From Saccharomycopsis crataegensis (Eukaryota; Ascomycota; Saccharomycetes; Ascoideales; Saccharomycopsidaceae), in contig NW_027043829.1 of NCBI RefSeq assembly GCF_037102585.1, forward strand, positions 3,906,001 through 3,970,000: a stretch of DNA of 64,000 bases. The letters run 5' to 3'. Shown in pieces: positions 20,720-29,452 of this stretch (position 1 is the first letter of the stretch; every line of letters begins with the position of its first letter). A program made the position numbers and the translations under genes. The notes under the pieces are model-generated. The model saw only the letters and a program-made list of their open reading frames with translations. It searched no databases and was not told the DNA's origin.

Positions 20720-20938
20720 ATGCCAAACCTTCCATCCTCCGCCCCCAGCATATTGTATATCCAATGTTGTATTTGTTTTTTAGAACACAATACTAACCCA
20801 GAATCTTTCCAGTGCTCTTGTGGCCATCGTGCCTACCAATGTCCCACTTGCCAACAAATCAGCTTTAAAACCCAAGGACATATCGAGTTGCAGAATTTGA
20901 GTCAGAGATCGATGTCAATGCGAAGAAACAAGAAATAG
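20720..20938 (+). CDS. Small Cys-rich CCxC/CGH protein C
   Basis: A 72-residue frame with a good start context (A at -3). It has CCIC near residue 16, then CSCGH and CPTC (CSCGHRAYQCPTC). This is the same motif as proteins A and B, with a longer N-terminus and a basic Ser/Arg/Lys C-terminal tail (SMSMRRNKK). The CGH-to-C spacing is x4 here and x2 in A and B. It is the third member of a tandem plus-strand cluster spanning 19.55-20.94 kb. Function unknown; structural zinc binding is inferred. Confidence 0.65.
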   Translation: MPNLPSSAPSILYIQCCICFLEHNTNPESFQCSCGHRAYQCPTCQQISFKTQGHIELQNLSQRSMSMRRNKK

Positions 20939-21205
20939 ACAAACAAAAAAAGGCTTATTTTATATAAAATGCTATTGTTTATATAGGTTATATATATTTA
21001 TATATTTATATACATACATTCCTTTTGTAAATAATCTGGTTAAACCCAAGGTTTGGTGACAAAACGCCAGGTGACTTTCCATTTCCCATTTTGAAAATTT
21101 CCCTATTTTTTTTTTGTAACCACACACCAAAAAAAAAAAGACCAATGAAATCTTTAGATAAGTCAAAAAGATTTAAGCTCTCTTCCCCGAAAGTTCCGAT
21201 ATACA

Positions 21206-22219
21206 ATGTCATCAGGGTCATATAATAAGGAATTATCATCTATAGCACCGTCCATATGTGCTTCGTTGGTGACCAGCACTCTTTTGTATCCGCTTGATTA
21301 TTACAAGACTCTACAGCAATTGTCATACGGTCTGCGAAATGTCGTTTTACCAGATCAACCAAAATACTTTTTCTCTGGGCTTTCGGCAGTAAACACTTCG
21401 GTATTTTTCAAGAGTTTTGTGAGATTCGGGACTTTTAATTATTTTAATAAATTGATTGATTCTACAAACTCTCCAAACAACCCGGGGTTGTTAATCTCAT
21501 CGCTATTTGCCGGGGTGTCAGAGTCGTTGGTAATTGTTCCATTCGAAAATATCAAAATCAACTTGATAGAATCAAGTTTATACAATTCATTACCAGGAAC
21601 CTCAAACCCCCATGGATTGCCTGGTCAATTTGCTGCGGGGGCAGTCAATAACCAAATACCAATTAACCGTCCAAAAACCAATACTACCACCAACAACAAA
21701 GCAAACATTTTTGCGGTTGCCTCGCCAAAAGTCAAAGATTTAAAGAAATCAGGGATAAACATTGGGGAAATGACCTCGAAGAACATCATTGAAGGGGCAA
21801 AGATTGTGTACAATCGGAATGGGGTCTATGGATTTTTCAAAGGTACCAACATGACACTTCTCAGACAATGTTCTAATTCCGTGGGGTTCTTCACCACATA
21901 TTCTGCCCTTAAACAATTGTTGGATCCAAACAATACCAAGAGCAATTATTCGGATGCCATCAAATTCGGTATCAATTTGGCGAGTTCCTTGTTCATTGTA
22001 GGGCTTAACCAGCCGATCGATGTGATCAAAACCCGGTTCCAATCGGAATTGTACTCGCACTTGAAATACAAGAACTCGTTGCATTGTGCTTATAAGATTT
22101 ATGCCACTGAAGGAGGGTTCAAGAAGTTGTACGCTGGGGCATTACCAAGATTAGTCAAGGTGAGTGTTAGTGGGTCGATAATGATGGTGTTCTTCAATTA
22201 TTTTGAGCAGCTTATGTAG
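21206..22219 (+). CDS. Mitochondrial carrier family protein
   Basis: Inner-membrane solute carrier with three repeats of about 100 residues, seen through the P-x-[DE]-x-x-[KR] signatures: YPLDYYKT (about 27), VPFENIKI (about 112) and QPIDVIKT (about 271). Pairs of hydrophobic helices surround each signature. It has 337 residues, long because of a Pro/Asn/Thr-rich matrix loop (about 135-175). The overall look (FKSFVRFGTFNYF after repeat 1 and FAGVSESLVIVPFENIK in repeat 2) is nearest to the citrate/tricarboxylate-like branch that includes S. cerevisiae YFR045W. Substrate is not evident. Start is the first ATG in frame. Confidence 0.8.
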   Translation: MSSGSYNKELSSIAPSICASLVTSTLLYPLDYYKTLQQLSYGLRNVVLPDQPKYFFSGLSAVNTSVFFKSFVRFGTFNYFNKLIDSTNSPNNPGLLISSLFAGVSESLVIVPFENIKINLIESSLYNSLPGTSNPHGLPGQFAAGAVNNQIPINRPKTNTTTNNKANIFAVASPKVKDLKKSGINIGEMTSKNIIEGAKIVYNRNGVYGFFKGTNMTLLRQCSNSVGFFTTYSALKQLLDPNNTKSNYSDAIKFGINLASSLFIVGLNQPIDVIKTRFQSELYSHLKYKNSLHCAYKIYATEGGFKKLYAGALPRLVKVSVSGSIMMVFFNYFEQLM

Positions 22220-22372
22220 ATATAATAAATGTTCTAGCTGGTATACATATTATAAGATAATGAACGATAATATATAACATGTTGCTGTTATATGAATTAT
22301 CCTGCATCTATCATCCGAGCACTCGCAGTAGCCCACAGAAAGGTGCACCGGGTATGTGCAGGCAAATTTTTC

Positions 22373-22379
22373 TTAGTCA
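22373..22379. promoter_or_regulatory. Possible Gcn4/Bas1-type site before ADE5,7
   Basis: TTAGTCA (TGACTAA on the other strand) about 125 bases above the ADE5,7 ATG. Purine genes in yeasts are driven by Bas1/Gcn4-type TGACT-containing sites. One short match is weak evidence. Confidence 0.25.
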
Positions 22380-22502
22380 TCTCATAAAAGAAAGAAATTT
22401 TCCAGGAAGTCATCGATCAAAATTTTATCTGAAAATTATCAGACACTGAGATATCTTTTCCCTTGCGGATACTGTCCATCTCTTCGTCAGCACATCGAAC
22501 CC

Positions 22503-24950
22503 ATGTCTCAATTGAACGTCCTTATTATTGGTGCCGGGGGCAGAGAGCACGCAATTTTGAACCAATTGTTGCTCTCTCCAACCGTGGCCAAAATCTTTAT
22601 CACCCAAGGTAACGGGGGAACCCATACGATTTCCCACCCTTCTATTGAAGTTGTCAACGTTCCAATCGGTGCTTCTAAAAAAGATTTCCCAGAATTGTTA
22701 AAATTCGCCATTGAAAATGATGTTAGATTGGTGATTCCTGGTCCTGAACAACCGCTCATCGATGGGATTGTCGATTACTTCCAGTTCAACAACTACTCGG
22801 GTAAACCAATCGCAGTGTTCGGTCCTAACGCAAAGGCTGCGGTCATGGAAGGATCAAAGACTTTCAGTAAAGACTTTATGGCAAAGCACAGCATTCCAAC
22901 CGCCGAGTACAAAAACTTTGACAAGTACGAGGCCGCCAAAGAATACATTAATTCCGTCGAACATCGTATTGTCATCAAGGCTTCTGGGATTGCTGCTGGT
23001 AAAGGGGTGTTGATCCCAACCACCAAGGAAGAGGCCATGGAAGCTCTTGATGATATCATGGTGAAGAAGAAGTTTGGTTCTGCCGGGGACGAGATTGTTA
23101 TCGAAGAGTTTATGGATGGTGATGAAATCTCCATCTTGACCCTTAGTGACGGTTACTCGTTTGTCAACTTGCCACCATCCCAGGACCACAAGAAGATTGG
23201 TAATGATGACACTGGGTTGAACACCGGGGGCATGGGTTCTTATGCTCCAACTCCTATTGCCTCCGATCCAAAATTATTGCAAAAGATCAATGATACTATT
23301 GTCAAGCCAACCATTGATGGGATGAGACAAGACGGCTTCCCATTTGTCGGGGTTTTATTCACCGGGATCATTTTGCTCAATGGTGAACCAAAAGTCCTCG
23401 AATATAATGTGAGATTTGGTGACCCAGAAACTCAATCGGTGTTGCCATTGATCAATTCCAACACTACCGATTTGGCCCAAGTGTTTTTGGCGGCTGCTGA
23501 AGGTAGATTAGACTCCGTGAATTTTGAAGTTGATAACTCCAAGTTTGCCACCACCGTGGTTTTGGCAGCTAACGGGTACCCAGAAGCCTACGAAAAAAAC
23601 AACGAGATCACTGTCGACCACGAAGCCATCAAGCAATTGAACAAAAACGTCTCGGTTGTCCATGCGGGCACCAAGTTCAATGAACAAGGAAAAGTGGTCA
23701 CCAATGGTGGAAGAGTTCTTGGGGTCACTTCTGTTGCCAATGATTTGAAACAATCGGTGGCTAACGTTTACGAAGCTATTAACCACGTCAATTTCAAAGA
23801 AAAATATTTCAGAACTGACATTGCCCACAGAGCATTCAAACATTTAGAAAACAAAACCACTAAGAAAGCCATTACTTACGAAGATTCCGGGGTGTCTGTT
23901 GACAATGGTAATTTGTTGGTGGAAAACATCAAGAGTCTTGTGAAATCGACCAAGAGAGCCGGTGCTGATTCCGATATTGGTGGGTTTGGTGGGTTATTTG
24001 ACTTGCACCAAGCTGGTTACGAAAATTCCAAGGAAACTCTTTTGGTTGCCGCCACCGATGGGGTTGGTACCAAGCTTAGAATTGCACAAGAATCCAACAT
24101 CCACAATACCGTTGGTATTGACTTAGTGGCCATGAATGTCAATGACTTGGTGGTACAAGGGGCTGAACCATTATTCTTTCTTGATTACTTTGCCACTGGG
24201 AAGTTGGATATTTCCATTGCCCACGATTTCGTTTCTGGGGTTGCTGAAGGTTGTAAGATCTCCAACTGTGCTTTGGTTGGCGGGGAAACCTCAGAAATGC
24301 CAGGCATGTACGAAGGAAACCACTACGATACTAACGGTACCGCAGTTGGTGCGGTGTTGAAGGACCAAATGTTACCAAAAATTGATGATATGGCGGTTGG
24401 TGACGTTATCTTGGGGTTGGGTTCTGATGGGTTACACTCCAACGGGTTCTCCTTGGTGCGTAAAATTATTGAAGTCAACGAATTGGGATTGTCCGAACAA
24501 GCCCCATGGGAAACTTCTGAAAAGATGACTGTTGCTGAATCTTGTTTGATTCCTACCAGAATCTACGTCAGACCAATTTTGAAGGTTCTTAAGTCTACTA
24601 AGGCCATCTTAGGATTGGCTCACATCACTGGGGGTGGGCTCGTGGAAAACTTGCCAAGATGTTTGCCAAAACATCTTGCTGGTAAGATTGAATACGGGAC
24701 TTGGCCAGTACCAAACATTTTCAAATGGTTTGGTGAACACGGTAATGTGCCAATTGCCGATTTCTTCAAGACTTTCAACGCTGGTATTGGTATGGCAGTG
24801 ATTGTCAAGGCTGCTGATTACTCTGAAGTCCAAAAGATTTTCGAAGAAGCTGGTGAAAAGGTGTACAAGATTGGGGAATTGGTGGAAAGAGGTGATAAAG
24901 AAGGGTGTTTTGTTGACTCTGTTAAGGAAGACAGCTTCTACAGCTACTAA
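22503..24950 (+). CDS. ADE5,7: Bifunctional GAR synthetase / AIR synthetase
   Basis: Cytosolic enzyme for steps 2 and 5 of purine synthesis. The first half (about 1-430) is phosphoribosylamine-glycine ligase with an ATP-grasp fold: opening IGAGGREHAI, then GNGGT, KASGIAAGKGV, the GGMGSYAPTP loop and RFGDPETQ. The second half (about 445-805) is phosphoribosylformylglycinamidine cyclo-ligase: TYEDSGVSVD, DGVGTKLRIA, GGETSEMPGMY and a C-terminal HITGGGLVENLPR. The 815 residues fit the S. cerevisiae fusion (802). Codon bias is strong (few rare codons, no CTG that I found), as expected for high expression. Both active sites look intact. Confidence 0.97.
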   Translation: MSQLNVLIIGAGGREHAILNQLLLSPTVAKIFITQGNGGTHTISHPSIEVVNVPIGASKKDFPELLKFAIENDVRLVIPGPEQPLIDGIVDYFQFNNYSGKPIAVFGPNAKAAVMEGSKTFSKDFMAKHSIPTAEYKNFDKYEAAKEYINSVEHRIVIKASGIAAGKGVLIPTTKEEAMEALDDIMVKKKFGSAGDEIVIEEFMDGDEISILTLSDGYSFVNLPPSQDHKKIGNDDTGLNTGGMGSYAPTPIASDPKLLQKINDTIVKPTIDGMRQDGFPFVGVLFTGIILLNGEPKVLEYNVRFGDPETQSVLPLINSNTTDLAQVFLAAAEGRLDSVNFEVDNSKFATTVVLAANGYPEAYEKNNEITVDHEAIKQLNKNVSVVHAGTKFNEQGKVVTNGGRVLGVTSVANDLKQSVANVYEAINHVNFKEKYFRTDIAHRAFKHLENKTTKKAITYEDSGVSVDNGNLLVENIKSLVKSTKRAGADSDIGGFGGLFDLHQAGYENSKETLLVAATDGVGTKLRIAQESNIHNTVGIDLVAMNVNDLVVQGAEPLFFLDYFATGKLDISIAHDFVSGVAEGCKISNCALVGGETSEMPGMYEGNHYDTNGTAVGAVLKDQMLPKIDDMAVGDVILGLGSDGLHSNGFSLVRKIIEVNELGLSEQAPWETSEKMTVAESCLIPTRIYVRPILKVLKSTKAILGLAHITGGGLVENLPRCLPKHLAGKIEYGTWPVPNIFKWFGEHGNVPIADFFKTFNAGIGMAVIVKAADYSEVQKIFEEAGEKVYKIGELVERGDKEGCFVDSVKEDSFYSY

Positions 24951-25199
24951 AGTGTTTTTGTTTTTGTTTATTTGTTTCTCTATATAAATACAGTTAAAAA
25001 ATGTTATTGATTGGTATTAAATACGGTGTAATAAGATAGAAAAAGATCAGCAGAGAAGCGATTATAAAAAATTGGTGATGTAGGGTAATGGGTGTCAAAA
25101 AATATACTTCTATTCTTATATATGCCTCTACATAACCTAGTATGTTGTTCTTCTTCTATTGTTATTATTATTATTATTATTAGATCATCACCCACCATA

Positions 25200-26648
25200 A
25201 TGATATCAATACCAAGTCTTCCATCGATATTCAGGAAATACCTGAGGTTCTTCCTCCAATCGATCATGGTCGCAGTATCGTTCATAGATTGTGGTAACTT
25301 TGTCTCCAACACCAAAGCTGGGGCAGTTTATCGGTACCATTTATTGTTTATTATTGTCATCTCTAACTTCTTTGCCATCTTGATGCAATGCCTTTGTATC
25401 AAATTGGGATCGGTCACCGGGCTTGACCTTGCGGAAAACTGTCGTCGCCATTTCCCCAAGAAATGGAACTGGGCCTTGTATATCTGTGCTGAGCTTGCGA
25501 TCATCGCTACCGATTTGGCGGGGGTGGTGGGCACTGCCATTGCTTTGAACATCTTGTTTTCCATTCCTTTGAACTATGGTGTATTGTTGACGGTGTTAGA
25601 TGTCGTGGCCATCTTATTTTTATACAACCCCGAGAAATCAATGAGACAAGTCAGGCTCTTCGAGGTGATGATCTCGGTGCTTGTTGTCGGTACCATCGTG
25701 TGTTTTGTATTGGAACTCTTCAGCCTCAGCATTCCTGATAAACAACCGTTGTTTTCTGGGTTCTTGCCATCAAAAAAATTATTGGAAGATGAAGCAATAT
25801 ATTTAGGGTGCGCCATCATGGGGGCCACAGTGATGCCCCATTCTTTATACTTGGGATCTGCCTTAGTCCAACCAAGATTAAAAGAATATGATGCTCAACA
25901 CGGCTTATTGGAAGATGATGACGAGAATACCAATGAAAATGATGAGCTGTTGCAATCCAAATACAAACCGTCGGCGCAAGCCATCAAGTTTTCGTTGAAA
26001 TATTCGTATTGGGAACTCATTATCTGTTTGTTTGTCGTCGCGACATTTGTCAATTGTGCCATATTGATCGTTGCTGCAGCAGCATTGTACGGGACACCTG
26101 AGGCAGAAGATGCTGATTTGATCTCAATTTACAAATTACTATCATTCTACGTTTCCCGTGGCGCAGGGTTGATCTTTGTGTTATCATTGTTGTTTTCTGG
26201 CCAAGCGTCAGGGTTGGTGGTGACGATCTCTGGGCAAGTGGTATCTGAAGGGTTTATCCACTGGAAATTTACTCCATGGGTCAGAAGACTTGTGACCAGA
26301 TTAATCTCTATTGTCCCGTGTATCCTCGTCACTTATAGCTCTGGTTCTGCGGGTATTGGTGATATTCTAAATGCCAGCCAGGTGTTTCTTTCATTGGTGC
26401 TCCCGGTGTGTTCGGCGCCATTAATTTATTTTACTTGCCACAAAACAATAATGAAGGTTAGAAGTGGGAAATTCCTGGCAAACCAAGCCAACTACGGGTC
26501 GAATGATAATGAAGAACCGTTGTTATTTCAAAAAGATATTGATTACTCCAACAGCACGTTGTTGGCAACCCTTGCAGTGACTGCCTGGGTGACGGTAGCG
26601 ATATTGAACATGGCCAATATCATGTTTATTTTAAAAGGATTGGCATGA
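25200..26648 (+). CDS. SMF3: NRAMP-family metal transporter (Smf3-like)
   Basis: Proton-coupled divalent metal transporter with about 11 membrane helices, 482 residues from ATG 25200 (A at -3). The frame is open further upstream to ATG 25122, but that extension runs through a TTA repeat encoding six Ile. I prefer 25200, which matches Smf3 length (473). Helix 1 carries the metal-site Asp and Asn in the sequence D30-C-G-N33, where nearly all family members have D-P-G-N. Helix 6 has MPHSLYLGS (Met212), the Smf3-type form of the MPH motif. Smf3 proteins move iron out of the vacuole. Vacuolar location here is inferred only from the motif. Confidence 0.85.
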   Translation: MISIPSLPSIFRKYLRFFLQSIMVAVSFIDCGNFVSNTKAGAVYRYHLLFIIVISNFFAILMQCLCIKLGSVTGLDLAENCRRHFPKKWNWALYICAELAIIATDLAGVVGTAIALNILFSIPLNYGVLLTVLDVVAILFLYNPEKSMRQVRLFEVMISVLVVGTIVCFVLELFSLSIPDKQPLFSGFLPSKKLLEDEAIYLGCAIMGATVMPHSLYLGSALVQPRLKEYDAQHGLLEDDDENTNENDELLQSKYKPSAQAIKFSLKYSYWELIICLFVVATFVNCAILIVAAAALYGTPEAEDADLISIYKLLSFYVSRGAGLIFVLSLLFSGQASGLVVTISGQVVSEGFIHWKFTPWVRRLVTRLISIVPCILVTYSSGSAGIGDILNASQVFLSLVLPVCSAPLIYFTCHKTIMKVRSGKFLANQANYGSNDNEEPLLFQKDIDYSNSTLLATLAVTAWVTVAILNMANIMFILKGLA

Positions 26649-26859
26649 ATATTTGATTACCAATCGCTCCTGATAAAAGCTTTTTAGGATATGATGTATA
26701 TATAATAGATGAATAAAATTTTAGCTGAGATATGTAACTGTACCTGATTCGCACCATCCCGATGGATCCCCGTAGATGGGGAAAAATTCCAAATAATTCT
26801 TTTTCTGTTTCTCTCTGTTTGTTATAAAACATAGGCATAGATAGATTCCTCTTACCATA

Positions 26860-28104
26860 ATGATCAATATAAGACTCCCGGTGAACAGATCCCGGCGGTC
26901 TTTAGTGGCTGCTGGTTGCCTAAAGTACTCGAGGTTCCACACCTCTGCCATAAGAAGAAACAACCCTAATGAGATCGCATTCGTGTTTGAGTAAGTATCC
27001 ATACATTGTTCTCCATGCCCTCTAAGACCTGCCCCATTCTAACAATACTCCAGTATCGATGGGGTTTTAATTCGTGGAGGCCAGCCGATCCCCCAGGCTA
27101 AGCCAACGTTGGAATTACTCAAGAGTCTCCAAGTACCTTTTATGTTACTCACCAATGGTGGAGGGGTCACTGAACATCAACGAACCCAATATTTATCTAA
27201 GAACCTCGGCACCTATCTCAATCCAATCCAGATCGTTCAATCTCACACCCCATTCAAGACTTTAACTAATGCGTACCGTCGAGTATTAGTGGTGGGAGGT
27301 CCGGAAGACAAGGCAAGACACGCGGCAATAAGCTACGGGTTCCAAGAAGTGGTGATTCCAGCAGATATCGTCAGGGCTGACCCATCGATCTGGCCGTTTC
27401 ATAAATACACTGCTGAGCAGTTAGATCAGTGGGGCGATAAATCTGTGAATGTTGCTGATAAACCATTCGATGCAATTTTCGTGTTCAATGACCCTAGAGA
27501 CATGGGAAGTGATTTGCAAATCATCTTGGACTTGTTGAATTCGGAAAATGGGTACCTTGGCACCAAGAGGAACCTTGAAAAGCTAGAAGATAGATCAAAG
27601 CCTGCAATTCCTATTTATTTCTCCAACAATGACTTACTTTGGGCCAATGAGTACAAGTTGTCAAGACTTGGACAAGGAGCGTTCAGAATCTGTGTAGAAA
27701 GATTGTACCAGGAATTAAACGAGGTGGATAAATTGGAAGATACCATTATTGGTAAACCCAACGTGTTGACCTATGACTATGTTCACAATGCATTGATTGA
27801 CTGGAGGTTAAAGATATTAGCCAATAATGATTTAGTGTACCACCCTCAAGAATTGACCCAGGTTGTTCCTCAGTTGGGGGAAAAACCACAGAATTCACCA
27901 TTCAAGAAAGTTTACATGATTGGGGATAATCCTGCCTCGGATATTCAAGGGGCCAATAATTATGGCTGGGAAAGCTGTTTGGTGAAAACTGGGGTCTATC
28001 AGGATTCTGATTTCCACAATTTAACAGTAAAACCAACTCATATTGTGGATAATGTTTACGAAGCAATAACTACCGTATTAAAGACCAACCAGATCAATTT
28101 TTAG
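26860..28104 (+). CDS. Mitochondrial HAD-like hydrolase (YKR070W type), two exons
   Basis: Haloacid-dehalogenase-type protein of the Cut-1/HDHD5 branch. Exon 1 (26860-26990) encodes a basic, Ser/Arg-rich presequence (MINIRLPVNRSRRSL, then RFHTSAIRR) that fits mitochondrial import. The 63-base intron has donor GTAAGT at 26991, branch TTCTAAC at 27037-27043 and acceptor CAG ending at 27053. Splicing rebuilds the catalytic loop FDIDGVLIRG (Asp44, Asp46) across the junction. Exon 2 continues with LLTNGGG (motif II), then GKPNVLTYDY and IGDNPASDIQGA (motif III). The product is 393 residues. Without the intron the nucleophile Asp is lost, so the intron is well supported. Substrate is unknown. Confidence 0.88.
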
Positions 28105-28183
28105 AACTAAAAAAAAAAGTTTATATCGATTTAGATAAAAAAAAATAGTTTATAATACATATATAAAAATGGTGAGTTGTTTA

Positions 28184-29278
28184 CTACATTTCAATCTCCC
28201 AGATATTAACCGTTCCATTATCCCCACCAGTAATTAATCTTTCAGTAGTAGCCGATTCGTCAATATTTTTGATCCAGACCACACAATTGAGGTCAAACAC
28301 TCCGTGGGCCAATGGCTTTATCAGATCAATCTCCCATTTACCAGACTCGATCTCTTTGTAAATTATAAGGTTACCATCCGATCCTACACTTGCAATTCTT
28401 CCGGAGTTGGCACTCCAACTAACGGAATATATCGATCCTTTATGCTTTATTGGTAACTTGGCTTGTAATTGCCAATCTTCCAACTCTTCTGAACGATTCT
28501 CCTCAGTCAAGGCCCATACTTTGACACTAGAGTCATCACTACAACTGACAAATCGCCAATGTTTGGTACCAACCACTTCCATTGGTTCGAAATCAATGGC
28601 CCATACTGTGCCATCATGGGCGTTCAAATCACATACGCACGTCAAGTCATCCCCTGGTGATGGCTCTTTGAACACCTTGATGGTGTCATCGTACGATGCA
28701 CTGATCAAGCATTGATCAGGCCCCCATTTGATAAATTTCACGTCTTGGGAATGATAGTCTTGTAAAACATTGATACATTCAAACTCTTCATTATATTCGT
28801 CGGTCTCCCAAATCCACACGGTCTTATCTCTAGAACACGAGGCCAAGTAATTACCATCAGCCGACCATGAAACACACTTGATCTCGTTCTCATGACCCTC
28901 GATGATCGCCATCAATGACCATTGCTTATTGGTACTATTACCTTCCTGAGCACCGTCGTCGTCAATATCGTCATCATCACTGTATTCCTCAAAGTTCTCA
29001 TCGGTCTTGGCCCAGATAGACATTGTCGAATCAAATGACCCGGCAGCAAGACACGGGAACTCCGACGAAGGTTTCCAACTCACTGAGCGTATGGATTTCT
29101 GATGAGTTTCTGAGAGCTTGGTGATGACATTGAAGTTGTTAAGGTCGTAAACTATGATGGTTTTGTCAGCCGACGCGGTGGCAAGTAAAGGAAGCGATTG
29201 GTGAGTCGCGACACTCCAGACTTTGTTATTGTGGTCCCTAAGGGTTCTCACTAGTTTTATCTTGTCGTTGGCTACCAT
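28184..29278 (-). CDS. CIA1: Cytosolic iron-sulfur assembly WD40 protein Cia1
   Basis: WD40 propeller that acts in the cytosolic/nuclear Fe-S targeting complex, where it helps hand clusters to apo-proteins. 364 residues from ATG 29278. The frame runs four codons further up to a GTG that I reject. Seven blades are visible by their H-x-x-x-x/W-D spacing, e.g. DHNNKVWSVATH, GHENEIKCVSWSADGNYLASCSRDKTVWIWE and HKGSIYSVSWS. An acidic loop (DDDDIDDDG, about 105-115) sits between blades 2 and 3. Length is typical (S. cerevisiae 330). It is transcribed divergently from CYC2 with about 175 bases between starts. Confidence 0.92.
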   Translation of the reverse strand: MVANDKIKLVRTLRDHNNKVWSVATHQSLPLLATASADKTIIVYDLNNFNVITKLSETHQKSIRSVSWKPSSEFPCLAAGSFDSTMSIWAKTDENFEEYSDDDDIDDDGAQEGNSTNKQWSLMAIIEGHENEIKCVSWSADGNYLASCSRDKTVWIWETDEYNEEFECINVLQDYHSQDVKFIKWGPDQCLISASYDDTIKVFKEPSPGDDLTCVCDLNAHDGTVWAIDFEPMEVVGTKHWRFVSCSDDSSVKVWALTEENRSEELEDWQLQAKLPIKHKGSIYSVSWSANSGRIASVGSDGNLIIYKEIESGKWEIDLIKPLAHGVFDLNCVVWIKNIDESATTERLITGGDNGTVNIWEIEM

Positions 29279-29452
29279 TGGTGGATACACTGATTAGATA
29301 TATATAATAAGATATGTTATCACTGACTATTATTCTTCATTATCATCTTTGGAAAAAAAAAATCCCACAAAGAAAAAATAAACCCCCAAAAAAAAGTAAA
29401 AAAAATCCTTGGAAACATTAACAAAAACTTCAATAGAAAAGAACATTCACCA

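Noticed and set aside
25092-25199. N-terminal extension of the NRAMP frame
   Set aside because: The frame's first codon is GTG. The extension contains a TTA-repeat Ile run, and the ATG at 25200 gives normal family length.
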